DNA of 64,000 nt from Grimontia kaedaensis (GCF_023746615.1 NZ_CP082275.1:496001-560000), one strand, 5' to 3'. Shown: positions 18,591 through 29,395, counted from the first letter of the stretch. Translations and numbers: made by a program. The notes: generated from the letters alone by a model not told the origin.

Positions 18591-19409
18591 ATGAAAAAAA
18601 TGTCGCGAATGCAAGAATTGCTGGAAATTATGGCTACCCTCAGGGATCCGCAAAACGGCTGTGATTGGGACAAGAAGCAAACCTTCGATTCCATAATTCC
18701 TTACACCATCGAAGAAACTTTTGAAGCAGTGGATGCGATTGAACGCCAGGAATGGGCAGATGTTCGCGATGAACTGGGCGATCTGCTGTTTCAAATTGTG
18801 TTCTATAGTCAACTCGGAAAAGAGCAGGGCCTGTTTGAATTTGAAGACATTGCCGGTGCCATGTGCGACAAGCTGGTGCGTCGCCATCCTCATGTTTTTG
18901 GCGAAAAGGATGCTGGTGGCAACCCGCTGGAGAAAGCAGACTGGGAAGGCATAAAAGCGCAGGAACGTGCCGCCAAAGCCAAACCGGATGCAGAGCTCAG
19001 TATTTTGGATGATGTACCAACCTCACTTCCGGCGTTAGGCCGTGCAGCGAAATTGCAGAAGCGTTGCGCGAGATTCGGCTTTGATTGGGACTCGGTAGGC
19101 CCTGTTGCCGAAAAAGTGCAGGAAGAGCTTGATGAGGTGATGGAAGAAGCCTTGATGGTAGATGTCGACCAAGAACGTGTCGATGAAGAAGTCGGCGATT
19201 TACTTTTTGCCGCGGTCAATCTTGCCCGCCACCTTGGCACTAATCCGGAAATGGCGCTTCGAAAAGCGAATATGAAATTCGAAAGTCGCTTTCGTAAAAT
19301 TGAAATGAAATTACGCGATAATGGTAAAAAATTGCAGGAAAGTGAGCCAGATGAGCTCGAAAATCTCTGGCAAGAAGTAAAGCGTGACGAGGGCAACAAA
19401 ACGACGTGA
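18591..19409 (+). CDS. mazG: Nucleoside triphosphate pyrophosphohydrolase MazG
   Basis: MazG hydrolyses NTPs and dNTPs to monophosphates plus pyrophosphate and is thought to clear abnormal nucleotides and affect (p)ppGpp levels. Two MazG-fold repeats are visible. The first has the metal-binding pattern EETFEAVDAIE with downstream ELGDLLFQIVF; the second has EELDEVMEEAL with EEVGDLLFAAVNLARH. The start could be either the ATG at 18591 or the one at 18600. It sits between relA and pyrG as in other gammaproteobacteria, with no mazEF toxin pair before it, unlike E. coli. Confidence 0.95.
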   Translation: MKKMSRMQELLEIMATLRDPQNGCDWDKKQTFDSIIPYTIEETFEAVDAIERQEWADVRDELGDLLFQIVFYSQLGKEQGLFEFEDIAGAMCDKLVRRHPHVFGEKDAGGNPLEKADWEGIKAQERAAKAKPDAELSILDDVPTSLPALGRAAKLQKRCARFGFDWDSVGPVAEKVQEELDEVMEEALMVDVDQERVDEEVGDLLFAAVNLARHLGTNPEMALRKANMKFESRFRKIEMKLRDNGKKLQESEPDELENLWQEVKRDEGNKTT

Positions 19410-19549
19410 GTCACTCAATTGATTTGCGACAAAAAAAAACAGCATTCCGTGTGATAGTTTTCACGTTGTGGGAAGTTTCTGGCTCTGGTAATATGTCGTC
19501 CCGTCCAGATTTCCAATAATTTCCCCTAAATCCAACTCTCAGGTTTAGC

Positions 19550-21184
19550 ATGACAACGAATTACATTTTTGTTACGGGCGGGGTGGTTTCCTCCCTAGGT
19601 AAGGGTATTGCAGCAGCGTCATTGGCGGCAATTCTAGAAGCACGTGGTCTTAAAGTGACCATGATGAAGCTTGACCCTTACATCAACGTGGACCCGGGCA
19701 CCATGAGCCCAACCCAGCACGGTGAAGTATTCGTTACGGAAGACGGCGCAGAGACTGACCTGGATTTGGGTCACTATGAGCGCTTCATCCGCACTAAGAT
19801 GACGAAGCGCAACAACTTTACGTCGGGTCGTGTATACGCTGACGTACTGCGCAAAGAGCGCCGCGGTGACTACCTGGGTGCGACCATTCAGGTTATCCCA
19901 CACATCACCAACTCTATTAAAGAACGCGTGCTTGCCGGTGGCGAAGGTCACGACGTTGCTATCGTTGAAGTCGGTGGCACCGTGGGTGATATCGAATCAC
20001 TGCCGTTCCTTGAAGCTATCCGTCAGTTGGCGGTAGAACTGGGGCGCGAGCGTGCGATGTTCATGCACTTGACGCTGGTTCCTTACCTGGCCGCAGCCGG
20101 TGAAGTAAAAACCAAACCAACCCAACACTCGGTGAAAGAACTGCTGTCTATCGGTATTCAGCCAGACATTCTGGTTTGCCGTAGTGATCGTGTGATTCCT
20201 GCGAACGAGCGCTCTAAGATTGCGCTGTTCTGTAACGTTCAGGAAAAAGCAGTCATTTCGATGAAGGACGTAGATTCCATCTACAAGATCCCTTCACTGA
20301 TCCGTTCTCAAGGTCTTGATGACCTGATTTGTACTCGTTTCGGCATCACAGCGCCAGACGCTGATCTGTCTGAATGGGAACAAGTTATTTTTGAAGAAGC
20401 GAACCCAACCGGTGAAGTGACTATCGGTATGGTTGGCAAATACATCGAACTGCCAGATGCATACAAGTCTGTAAACGAAGCACTGAAACACGGTGGCCTG
20501 AAAAACCGTCTGACAGTGAACATCAAGTATGTTGACTCTCAAGACGTAGAAACAAAAGGCGACGAAGCACTGCAAGGTCTGGACGCGATTCTTGTTCCGG
20601 GTGGCTTCGGTGACCGTGGTGTGGAAGGCAAGATTCTGGCAGCGAAATACGCTCGCGAAAACAAAGTGCCATACCTTGGCATCTGTCTGGGCATGCAGGT
20701 TGCGCTGATCGAATACTCGCGCAACGTGGCAGGCATGGAAGGCGCGAACTCTACCGAATTCGACAAGAGCAGTAAGTTCCCTGTTGTTGGCCTGATCACC
20801 GAGTGGGTGGATGGCGAAGGTAAAGTTGAAGAGCGTACTGAAAAATCAGATTTGGGCGGCACCATGCGTCTTGGCGCGCAGCTGTGTCACCTGAAAGAAG
20901 GTACTAAAGCACGTGAGCTGTACGGCAACGCGACGATTCACGAGCGTCACCGTCACCGTTATGAAGTGAACAACGTGCTGCGTCCGCAGATTGAAGAAGC
21001 GGGTCTGGTTGTATCTGGCCTGTCTGCGGATAAAAAGCTGGTTGAAATCATCGAAAACCCTGCGCACCCATGGTTTGTGGCGTGCCAGTTCCACCCTGAA
21101 TTTACCTCTACTCCACGCGATGGCCACCCTCTGTTTGAAGGCTTCGTGGCAGCGGCAGGTAAAAATCAGCGTGGTGAGCTGTAA
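19550..21184 (+). CDS. pyrG: CTP synthase
   Basis: Converts UTP to CTP using ATP and glutamine-derived ammonia. The N-terminal synthetase domain opens with YIFVTGGVVSSLGKGI (residues 4-19), including the P-loop. The C-terminal class-I glutaminase domain has the nucleophile Cys in YLGICLGMQ and the His/Glu pair in QFHPEF. The 544-residue length is usual. An enolase gene follows after a terminator. Confidence 0.98.
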   Translation: MTTNYIFVTGGVVSSLGKGIAAASLAAILEARGLKVTMMKLDPYINVDPGTMSPTQHGEVFVTEDGAETDLDLGHYERFIRTKMTKRNNFTSGRVYADVLRKERRGDYLGATIQVIPHITNSIKERVLAGGEGHDVAIVEVGGTVGDIESLPFLEAIRQLAVELGRERAMFMHLTLVPYLAAAGEVKTKPTQHSVKELLSIGIQPDILVCRSDRVIPANERSKIALFCNVQEKAVISMKDVDSIYKIPSLIRSQGLDDLICTRFGITAPDADLSEWEQVIFEEANPTGEVTIGMVGKYIELPDAYKSVNEALKHGGLKNRLTVNIKYVDSQDVETKGDEALQGLDAILVPGGFGDRGVEGKILAAKYARENKVPYLGICLGMQVALIEYSRNVAGMEGANSTEFDKSSKFPVVGLITEWVDGEGKVEERTEKSDLGGTMRLGAQLCHLKEGTKARELYGNATIHERHRHRYEVNNVLRPQIEEAGLVVSGLSADKKLVEIIENPAHPWFVACQFHPEFTSTPRDGHPLFEGFVAAAGKNQRGEL

Positions 21185-21195
21185 CTGAAAAAAGG

Positions 21196-21227
21196 AAGCG
21201 GTCGCGAAGGTTGTGCGGCCGCTTTTC
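21196..21227 (+). terminator. Terminator between pyrG and eno
   Basis: Arms AGCGGTCGC (21197-21205) and GCGGCCGCT (21215-21223), with one G-T pair and a nine-base loop, are followed by TTTT. Confidence 0.75.
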
Positions 21228-21263
21228 GCATTCTTAAGCTATTGACATACGAGAGGAAACACA

Positions 21264-22565
<1,302 letters not shown>

Positions 22566-22593
22566 TCGCTTATCCTTAACGGATTTAGATTGA

Positions 22594-22622
22594 AGACGGC
22601 GCCGAAAGGCGCCGTTTTTTTA
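22594..22622 (+). terminator. Strong intrinsic terminator after eno
   Basis: A perfect eight-base stem ACGGCGCC / GGCGCCGT closed by a GAAA tetraloop (22596-22615) is followed by a run of seven T. Confidence 0.95.
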
Positions 22623-22694
22623 TGGGGTTAGGACAGAAGGTCCTAGGAGAAGTGCAGGTCCTAGTGCCTAGGAAGAACTATAATCGACCCTAAT

Positions 22695-23909
22695 TTATTT
22701 CTTCTTCGCCAATGCTGGCAAATCACCCGTTAAACCCAAAGCTCGTTTAATAAATTGCGTTTTGATACCGGGGATTGTGGCGGCTGCCATTAGGCCAATA
22801 CCACGAATGAGTTTCTTCGCCGGGTTTTCACCCGCGAACAAATCGCGGAACCCTTGCATTGCGGCAATCATTTGCGCGGCTTCAGCTTTACGCCAGCGTT
22901 CGAAAGCGCGGAGGTTGGTTTTCTCACCAATGTCTTTGCCTTCATCACTTAAGCGGATCAGCTCTTGTGCCAGCGTCGCGGCATCTAAAAGTCCCAGGTT
23001 TACGCCTTGACCCGCCAGCGGATGAATGGTGTGTGCGGCATCGCCAATCAGGGCGACGCGCTCGACCACGAAATCCCTCGCGTAACGCATCTTCAAAGGG
23101 AAAGCTGCACGTTCACCCTCAACCGAGCAAAGGCCGAGGCGAAGGTCGAAAGCAGCGCTCAGGGCTTTGTTGAATTCGTCTTCAGGCATGGAGCAACGTG
23201 CATCGGCATTTTCCGGTGATTGCGACCAAACGATCGAACTTAGGTTAGGATCAGACAGCGGTAGGAAAGCGAGCGGGCCATCCGGGGTGAAAATCTGACG
23301 TGCGACACCATCATGAGGCTCTTCGGTCCGGATATTGGCGACCAGAGCACTATGTCCATAATCCCAATGGGTTAATGGGATGGATAGCTGGTTGCGTACC
23401 CAGGAATTCGCACCGTCAGCACCGACCACGAGTTTTGCGGTAATGGCGCTGCCCGATTCAAGGGTTAGCCAGGCTTCTGTCTCTCCAAACATCATGCTGG
23501 CACAACGGTCTGGGCAGAATAGGGTGACATTGTGTTGCTGCTTTACGCGCTCAAACAGTGCCTGCTGAATAACGCGGTTTTCAACGATGTAACCAAGGTT
23601 GGGTTGACCCAAATCCATCGCATCAAAATCAATCGCGGCGAAGCTGTCTTGTTCCCATACCGACATTTTTTGATATGGACTTGAGCGGCGGGATTGAATG
23701 CCTTCCCATGCGCCGACGTTTTTCAAAATACGCTCACTGGCGCGGCTCAACGCAGAAACGCGAAGGTCGGGCAACATAGTGAGCTCAGGCTCCGGCATTT
23801 TGCCTTCGATTATCGCGATGCGAAGATCGCTGTCTGCCAGTGCAGCAGCGAGTGTCAGGCCAACCATGCCACCGCCGATAATGGCGATGTCTACATTTGT
23901 CATTTTCAT
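22695..23909 (-). CDS. ubiI: Ubiquinone biosynthesis FAD hydroxylase UbiI
   Basis: UbiI (VisC) is the monooxygenase that hydroxylates C5 of the ubiquinone precursor ring. Visible motifs are the Rossmann FAD site AIIGGGMVGLTLAAALA (about residues 8-24), and the second FAD motif ALIGDAAHTIHPLAGQGVNL (about 280-300), typical of the UbiH/UbiI/UbiF family. Its start overlaps the ubiH stop by one base, so the pair is co-transcribed. Assignment within the family rests on its position after ubiH and its closeness to VisC; a swap with UbiF is less likely in this context. Confidence 0.92.
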   Translation of the reverse strand: MKMTNVDIAIIGGGMVGLTLAAALADSDLRIAIIEGKMPEPELTMLPDLRVSALSRASERILKNVGAWEGIQSRRSSPYQKMSVWEQDSFAAIDFDAMDLGQPNLGYIVENRVIQQALFERVKQQHNVTLFCPDRCASMMFGETEAWLTLESGSAITAKLVVGADGANSWVRNQLSIPLTHWDYGHSALVANIRTEEPHDGVARQIFTPDGPLAFLPLSDPNLSSIVWSQSPENADARCSMPEDEFNKALSAAFDLRLGLCSVEGERAAFPLKMRYARDFVVERVALIGDAAHTIHPLAGQGVNLGLLDAATLAQELIRLSDEGKDIGEKTNLRAFERWRKAEAAQMIAAMQGFRDLFAGENPAKKLIRGIGLMAAATIPGIKTQFIKRALGLTGDLPALAKKK

Positions 23910-25111
23910 TATCGTTCTACCAAGCCCATTGCACGTTGCAGCAATGGTGCTTTCAATTCGCTAAAGACCGACATCGCTGCCAGCCCCAGGTTTCGTCCCA
24001 GAATCAGTGGTGCAGTGGTGTTGGAGAATCCGTGAACCAAACCTGATGTCATGGCGACTGTGGTATCGCGGTCTGGTTCGCGTCGTGCGAGGTATGATTG
24101 AAGCACAGGCATTTGACCGCAATCATTGCCATCAGCGTGTGCTTTGGCGATTTCTTCAGCCAGCGATACCACATCGCGAAGGCCAAGGTTAAAGCCTTGA
24201 CCAGCAATCGGATGAAGCGTTTGTGCTGCATTTCCGACTACGGCAAAGCGGTGACTGATAAGACGGGTCGCCTGACGCAGAATCAACGGATAGCTGCCAC
24301 GCTGACCAACATGCAGTAGTCTTCCCAAGCGCCACCCGAAAGCCTGTTGCAGTGCTTGTGCAAACTCGTCGTCTGACATGGAAAGCATAGCTGGCGCTTC
24401 GTGAGGTTTGACGCACCATACCAGTGAGCTTCTGCCTTCCGACATCGGCAACAAGGCGACAGGGCCAGTTTCGGTAAAACGTTCGAATGCGCGGCCTTGA
24501 TGAGCGAGTTCTGTGGTGACATTCGCTATCAGCGCAACCTGTTCAAAATCATGCTCACGGCGTTCAATCCCCACCATATCGCAGCAAGAGGATAGCGCGC
24601 CGTCTGCGGCAACAACCAGCTTGGCTGTGAGCGCCTTTCCACCATTGAGCGTCAAAGTGACGCTGTCGACTTCACGTTTGATATCAGTGACAAAAGCCGG
24701 GCATAACAAGGTGATGTTTTTGGCTTTACCCAACGCTTGGTGAAAAACGCGCCCGGCGTCGGCAAGCTCAATCACATTGCCGAGGTAATCCAAACCTTCC
24801 TCACGGGCATTCATCTCGGTCAGGCCGAAGTGGCCGCGGTCGGAGACATGGATTTTGCTGATCGGAGTGGCAAATGGCGACAAAGTTTTCCACACGCCGA
24901 TATTATCGAGCAGCTGGCAGCTACCATAAGAAAGGGCAATGCTTCGCGCATCATAGCCAGGGTGGCTGTTGTCCGGAATGGCGGCTTCCACCACCGCCAC
25001 GGACAAGCCAGCCTGTGTCAGTTGCTCAATGGCCAATGCCAAAGTGGCGCCTGCCATTGCGCCACCTGCAATGACGACATCAAAATTTTGTGTTGATGGC
25101 TCAGCATCCAT
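23909..25111 (-). CDS. ubiH: 2-octaprenyl-6-methoxyphenyl hydroxylase UbiH
   Basis: FAD monooxygenase that hydroxylates C1 in aerobic ubiquinone synthesis. The FAD-binding motif VVIAGGAMAGATLALAI lies near residues 12-28, and the C-terminal motif AVVGNAAQTLHPIAGQGFNL near 290-310. Asn replaces the usual Asp in the GD motif, as in known UbiH proteins. It lies between ygfB (27 bases upstream) and ubiI. In E. coli pepP lies between ygfB and ubiH; it is absent here. Confidence 0.92.
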   Translation of the reverse strand: MDAEPSTQNFDVVIAGGAMAGATLALAIEQLTQAGLSVAVVEAAIPDNSHPGYDARSIALSYGSCQLLDNIGVWKTLSPFATPISKIHVSDRGHFGLTEMNAREEGLDYLGNVIELADAGRVFHQALGKAKNITLLCPAFVTDIKREVDSVTLTLNGGKALTAKLVVAADGALSSCCDMVGIERREHDFEQVALIANVTTELAHQGRAFERFTETGPVALLPMSEGRSSLVWCVKPHEAPAMLSMSDDEFAQALQQAFGWRLGRLLHVGQRGSYPLILRQATRLISHRFAVVGNAAQTLHPIAGQGFNLGLRDVVSLAEEIAKAHADGNDCGQMPVLQSYLARREPDRDTTVAMTSGLVHGFSNTTAPLILGRNLGLAAMSVFSELKAPLLQRAMGLVER

Positions 25112-25138
25112 TCTGCGTCAGTCTCCGACAGTGATCTG

Positions 25139-25708
25139 TTAGTGCAGGGTTGGTTTTTCTTCGGTCTGCGGCTTGATGCCAAGCTCGGCATGCAGCGTCA
25201 TTGCACAGACGCGGACGTGCTCGATGACTTGTTCGAAAAGCAACGCCTGCTCTTCCATATCGTCGTCCTCATCAATGCCAAGCTGTGCAATTTCTGTCAG
25301 GTCTGCCAGCACTTCTTTCGAGTCCTCAGACAGTTTGCCTGCGGTGATACCGACTAAACCAATACCTGCGATAAAAGCACTTACCCACTCAGACAGCGCA
25401 TCACCGCGATCAAGCAAAGATTCACTTTCATCTGGCAACAGCACTTCGAAATCCATCTGACCACCAGTGAGCTGTTGGCTCGCCAGACCAATGCTGGTTG
25501 CCGCCAGTGTTTTTGATTCATGTGGCCAGCCTGCACCGTCATTGGTGTAGTCATAAAGCATCGGCATCCAGTTACCCAGCTCCGGGTCTAGTCCACCGCA
25601 CAACATTCCCGCCAGAAGGCCATGCATTTCTGCTGGCGTTACGGCCAGAGAGTCAGCACGGAGCGTGGAAACCATGTTGCTGTATTCAGGTAAAGTTACT
25701 TGGGTCAC
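25139..25708 (-). CDS. ygfB: UPF0149 family protein YgfB
   Basis: A 189-residue acidic, all-helical protein of the YgfB/YecA (UPF0149) family. The molecular role is unclear; a Pseudomonas homologue has been connected with AmpDh3 expression and beta-lactam resistance. The motif MHGLLAGMLCGG lies near residues 28-39 and the C-terminus is rich in Glu and Asp. The start codon is GTG at 25708. It begins the minus-strand ygfB-ubiH-ubiI operon, divergent from zapA. Confidence 0.9.
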   Translation of the reverse strand: MTQVTLPEYSNMVSTLRADSLAVTPAEMHGLLAGMLCGGLDPELGNWMPMLYDYTNDGAGWPHESKTLAATSIGLASQQLTGGQMDFEVLLPDESESLLDRGDALSEWVSAFIAGIGLVGITAGKLSEDSKEVLADLTEIAQLGIDEDDDMEEQALLFEQVIEHVRVCAMTLHAELGIKPQTEEKPTLH

Positions 25709-25980
25709 GGGGTCACCTTGGGTACCGAAATTGTCTTGTCTGTATACTACCAGTTAGTCCTAAGTCACTGAACCTCTCTTCACGATAGAAGAAAGCGAAA
25801 GCGAGAATCAGGTTCACGATAGCTCTGATTTTCATCACATTGACGACTTTTCGTCTGCTTAGTCCGTCGAGAGACAATACGCGATAGGATAGACTTGAAG
25901 TTTAATCTGCCATTTTCTATAGTTTGCGCCCGTGACGTCAGGGTGCGATACCGCACTTTGAAGGGAGCTCAGAAAAGAAT

Positions 25981-26292
25981 ATGACTACGCAAGCTGTTGA
26001 AATTCAGATCCTTGGCAAAATAATGCGTGTTAACTGTCCGGCAGGTCAGGAACAAGCGCTGAAAGAAGCGGCAGACGACTTTGATCAACGGTTGCACGAA
26101 TTGTCTGAGCGCACTAAAGTAACGAATACAGAGCAACTGCTCACTATCGCGGCCTTGAATATCTGCTACGAACTGCGTGCAGAAAGACAGCAAAACACCG
26201 ACGATAAAAATGATATGGAACAGCGCATTGTGCTGTTGCAGCAAACGATTGAAGAGGCGTTGTTAAAACACAGCGCGTCGAAGGAAGCGTAA
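25981..26292 (+). CDS. zapA: Cell division protein ZapA
   Basis: Small protein that cross-links FtsZ filaments at the division site. It has the ZapA N-terminal globular domain (VEIQILGKIMRVNCPAGQE, residues 5-23) and a C-terminal coiled coil (about 65-100). The length of 103 residues is typical. A GAAGGGAGC ribosome site lies upstream. The order zapA-6S RNA-fau is conserved in gammaproteobacteria. Confidence 0.96.
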   Translation: MTTQAVEIQILGKIMRVNCPAGQEQALKEAADDFDQRLHELSERTKVTNTEQLLTIAALNICYELRAERQQNTDDKNDMEQRIVLLQQTIEEALLKHSASKEA

Positions 26293-26309
26293 GCCTTCCG
26301 AACCAGTTT

Positions 26310-26488
26310 GACCCTGGAGTGTGCGTCAGCGGATCCGCGTCCCTGAGCCGATAAGCACACCTAAGGGTGGGATGTTACATGCTTTTGAGCAAGCTCGGCT
26401 TGTACCGAGAAGCCTACGGTATGTTCTTCTCATCCGCCTTGAACCGCAGGGTTCAAGGGCAAAAGATCCCAACGGCACTCCGGGGCCA
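26310..26488 (+). ncRNA. ssrS: 6S RNA
   Basis: 6S RNA mimics an open promoter and sequesters sigma-70 RNA polymerase in stationary phase. The closing stem pairs CCCTGGAGTG (26312-26321) with CACTCCGGGG (26476-26485). Conserved internal blocks match E. coli 6S: TCCCTGAGCCGATAA on the 5' side, GAGCAAGCTCGG and CCGAGAAGCC around the apical stem, and CCTTGAACCGCAGGGTTCAA on the 3' side. Position between zapA and fau is the canonical one. Ends are estimated from the closing stem. Confidence 0.95.
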
Positions 26489-26519
26489 ATCCCAATTAGC
26501 TTTGCGGCAAGGACAGCCG

Positions 26520-27122
26520 ATGCAAGCGAACACTTCTTCTCTTCGCAATGAACTGCGAAAAACGACCCGAGCCAAAAGGCAATCCCTCACCCATGAGGAG
26601 CAGCGTCATGCGGCGACAGATCTTCTTTCCCATTTTCAGCAAGCTGACAGCATCCTTGACGCCCAGCGAATAGCGCTTTATCTGTCAGTAGATGGTGAGT
26701 TGGACACCCAGCCTCTGATTGAGCATTGCTGGAGAGAGGGAAAAGATGTTTATTTGCCGGTGATTCACCCTTTCAGCCAAGGACATTTGCTGTTCCTGCA
26801 CTATCACCCTAAGTCTACCTTAGTGCCAAACCGATACGGTATTCTAGAGCCGAAACTTAGCGTGCTTGATGTTTTGCCTGCTTACCAGCTTGATGTGATT
26901 TGTACACCGCTTGTGGCGTTCGATAAAAGCGGGCAGCGCCTGGGTATGGGCGGTGGGTATTATGATCGCACATTGGCTCCTTGGTATGAATCAGGACGGG
27001 GAGCAAACCCCGTTGGTATCGCTCATGATTGCCAGCAGGTTGATGACCTTCCTGTTGAAGCGTGGGACGTGCCTTTACCAGAGATTTTGACGCCATCTAG
27101 GCACTGGAAGTGGGCGATCTAA
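26520..27122 (+). CDS. fau: 5-formyltetrahydrofolate cyclo-ligase
   Basis: Converts 5-formyltetrahydrofolate to 5,10-methenyltetrahydrofolate with ATP (YgfA/MTHFS). I place the start at the ATG at 26520 (MQANTSSLRNELRKTTRAKR). The open frame extends upstream to 26367, but that part lies inside 6S RNA. The ATP/metal-binding signature RLGMGGGYYDRTLAP is near residue 140. The length of 200 residues is normal. The close link with 6S RNA suggests transcription as a dicistronic 6S-fau RNA, as in E. coli. Confidence 0.94.
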   Translation: MQANTSSLRNELRKTTRAKRQSLTHEEQRHAATDLLSHFQQADSILDAQRIALYLSVDGELDTQPLIEHCWREGKDVYLPVIHPFSQGHLLFLHYHPKSTLVPNRYGILEPKLSVLDVLPAYQLDVICTPLVAFDKSGQRLGMGGGYYDRTLAPWYESGRGANPVGIAHDCQQVDDLPVEAWDVPLPEILTPSRHWKWAI

Positions 27123-27238
27123 CCTGATCTGTACAGATCCCGAATAACGGGATCTGCGTTTATAAAAATCTGCCCGCTCCAAAATCAGATCTGTATAATC
27201 GGCGTCGCGAATTACCCCTATTTACCCAGGAGATCCTC

Positions 27239-27892
27239 ATGACTCAGGATGAAATGAAAAAAGCGGCTGGTTGGGCTGCGTTGGAATACGTAACCAAGGG
27301 CAGCATTGTTGGCGTTGGTACTGGCTCCACCGTTAATCACTTCATCGATGCCCTCGAAACCATGAAAGAGCAAATTAAAGGTGCAGTGTCGAGTTCAGTT
27401 GCATCGACCGAGCGTCTGGAGAAGATCGGCATTCCAGTCTTTGATGCGAACGAAGTGGCGAGTCTGGACATTTATGTTGATGGTGCGGATGAGATCAACC
27501 CAAACAACGAAATGATCAAAGGCGGTGGTGCTGCACTGACGCGTGAAAAAATCGTAGCGGCGATCTCTGAGAAATTTATCTGCATCATCGACGACAGCAA
27601 GAAAGTGGACGTGATGGGTCAATTCCCTCTGCCAGTGGAAGTGATCCCAATGGCACGCTCTTACGTGGCACGTGAGTTGGTTAAGCTGGGCGGCGATCCT
27701 TGCTACCGCGAAGGTTGTATCACCGATAACGGCAACGTGATCCTGGATGTACACAACCTGCAAATCACTAATGCCAAAGAACTGGAAGACAAAATCAATG
27801 CGATTGCTGGCGTAGTGACGGTTGGCCTGTTTGCCAACCGTGGCGCAGATGTGGTGCTGGAAGGTACTGCAAACGGTGTAGTAAAAAGCTAA
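27239..27892 (+). CDS. rpiA: Ribose-5-phosphate isomerase A
   Basis: Interconverts ribose 5-phosphate and ribulose 5-phosphate in the pentose-phosphate pathway. Active-site loops are visible: GTGSTVNHFID (residues 27-37), VDGADEINP (about 80-88) and KGGGAALTREKIVA (about 93-106). The 217-residue length is typical and an AGGAGA ribosome site precedes the ATG. A terminator separates it from serA. Confidence 0.98.
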   Translation: MTQDEMKKAAGWAALEYVTKGSIVGVGTGSTVNHFIDALETMKEQIKGAVSSSVASTERLEKIGIPVFDANEVASLDIYVDGADEINPNNEMIKGGGAALTREKIVAAISEKFICIIDDSKKVDVMGQFPLPVEVIPMARSYVARELVKLGGDPCYREGCITDNGNVILDVHNLQITNAKELEDKINAIAGVVTVGLFANRGADVVLEGTANGVVKS

Positions 27893-27977
27893 AAACAGTT
27901 AAGCGTTAATGGGTTAACTCTTCAGTTTTTTTGAAGCAAAAGCCAAACGTTTGCGTATAAGTAACTCAATAAGTTAG

Positions 27978-28004
27978 CGGTGCCTTCATGGCGCCGTTTT
28001 TTTT
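27978..28004 (+). terminator. Terminator after rpiA
   Basis: The stem CGGTGCC / GGCGCCG with a five-base loop is followed by eight T residues. An AT-rich partial hairpin around 27899-27921 lies upstream. Confidence 0.88.
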
Positions 28005-28165
28005 CGCACTTATTACGTAATATTCTTACCCATGCAAATGAATTTTTGTTACCTTAGTCACTAATTGTACAAGGCCGACATAATCCTATCAAAAAGCGGC
28101 CTTTGACGTCTGGAAGACGGAAACCGAATTTAACGACAGGTTTTTTTTTAAGGATGAGAACTGCA

Positions 28166-29395
28166 ATGGCTAAAGTGTCGCTTGAAAAAGACAAAATAAA
28201 AATCCTTCTCCTTGAAGGTGTTCACCCAACTGCACTGGAAGTTCTTCAGGGTGCAGGTTATAGCAATATTGAATATCACAAAGGCTCTCTAGCCGGTGAA
28301 GAACTTGAAGCGGCAATTGCTGACGCGCATTTCGTGGGCATTCGTTCCCGTACTCAACTGACTGAGAAAGTGTTTGCGAAAGCGCAAAAACTGGTTGCGG
28401 TTGGTTGTTTCTGTATTGGCACCAACCAGGTTGACCTGATTGCGGCAGCGAAGCGCGGTATCCCCGTATTTAACGCACCTTTCTCAAACACCCGTAGTGT
28501 TGCTGAACTGGTTCTTGGCGAAATTCTTCTTCTGCTTCGTGGCATTCCAGCGAAGAACGCTAGGGCTCACCGCGGTGAGTGGATGAAGTCAGCGGACCGT
28601 TCGTTCGAAGCGCGTGGCAAAAACCTCGGTATCATTGGTTACGGTCACATCGGTACCCAACTGGGTATTCTGGCTGAAAACCTGGGTATGCGTGTTTTCT
28701 TCTACGACATTGAAAACAAGCTTTCACTGGGTAATGCGACGCAAGTGGCGTCAATGTCAGAGCTTCTGAACAAGAGTGACGTGATAACCCTTCACGTGCC
28801 GGAAACTGACTCAACCCAAGACATGATGGGTAGCGAAGAGTTTGCGCGCATGAAGCCGGGCGCAATCTTTATCAACGCCGCGCGTGGCACAGTGGTTGAT
28901 ATCGATGCGCTGTGTGGCGCACTGGAAAGCGGTCACATTGGCGGTGCGGCAGTAGACGTATTCCCAACGGAGCCGAAAACTAACAGCGACCCATTCACTT
29001 CTCCGCTGCAAGCGTTTGATAACGTTATCCTGACGCCACACATCGGTGGTTCAACTCAGGAAGCGCAGGAAAATATCGGCATTGAAGTGGCTGGTAAGAT
29101 GGTGAAGTACTCAGACAATGGTTCAACCCTATCTTCAGTAAACTTCCCAGAAGTTTCGCTGCCGGAGCACACGGGTACGTCACGTCTGCTGCACATTCAC
29201 CAGAACAAGCCAGGTATCCTGACCAAAATCAATACCATCTTCGCCGAAGAAAGTATCAACATTGCGGGTCAGTACCTACAAACCAATTCCGAGTACGGTT
29301 ACGTTGTGATCGACGTCGAAACCGAGCACTCTGAAAAAGCATTGGAGAAACTTAAAGCGATCGAAGGTACCCTTCGCGCTCGTATACTCCATTGA
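28166..29395 (+). CDS. serA: D-3-phosphoglycerate dehydrogenase
   Basis: First enzyme of serine synthesis, oxidising 3-phosphoglycerate with NAD; feedback-inhibited by serine through its ACT domain. I choose the ATG at 28166 (MAKVSLEKDKIKILLLEG), which follows AAGGATGAGA. The NAD-binding motif GYGHIGTQLGILAENLG lies near residues 158-174 and the dehydrogenase catalytic region INAARGTVVD/LTPHIGGST follows. The C-terminal ACT domain starts near residue 337. The length of 409 residues matches the E. coli-type enzyme. The 160-base leader includes a ten-T run just before the ribosome site. Confidence 0.97.
   Translation: MAKVSLEKDKIKILLLEGVHPTALEVLQGAGYSNIEYHKGSLAGEELEAAIADAHFVGIRSRTQLTEKVFAKAQKLVAVGCFCIGTNQVDLIAAAKRGIPVFNAPFSNTRSVAELVLGEILLLLRGIPAKNARAHRGEWMKSADRSFEARGKNLGIIGYGHIGTQLGILAENLGMRVFFYDIENKLSLGNATQVASMSELLNKSDVITLHVPETDSTQDMMGSEEFARMKPGAIFINAARGTVVDIDALCGALESGHIGGAAVDVFPTEPKTNSDPFTSPLQAFDNVILTPHIGGSTQEAQENIGIEVAGKMVKYSDNGSTLSSVNFPEVSLPEHTGTSRLLHIHQNKPGILTKINTIFAEESINIAGQYLQTNSEYGYVVIDVETEHSEKALEKLKAIEGTLRARILH

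Noticed and set aside
26367..26519. N-terminal extension of fau by 51 residues
   Set aside because: The segment is 6S RNA sequence; family length and the local start support the ATG at 26520.
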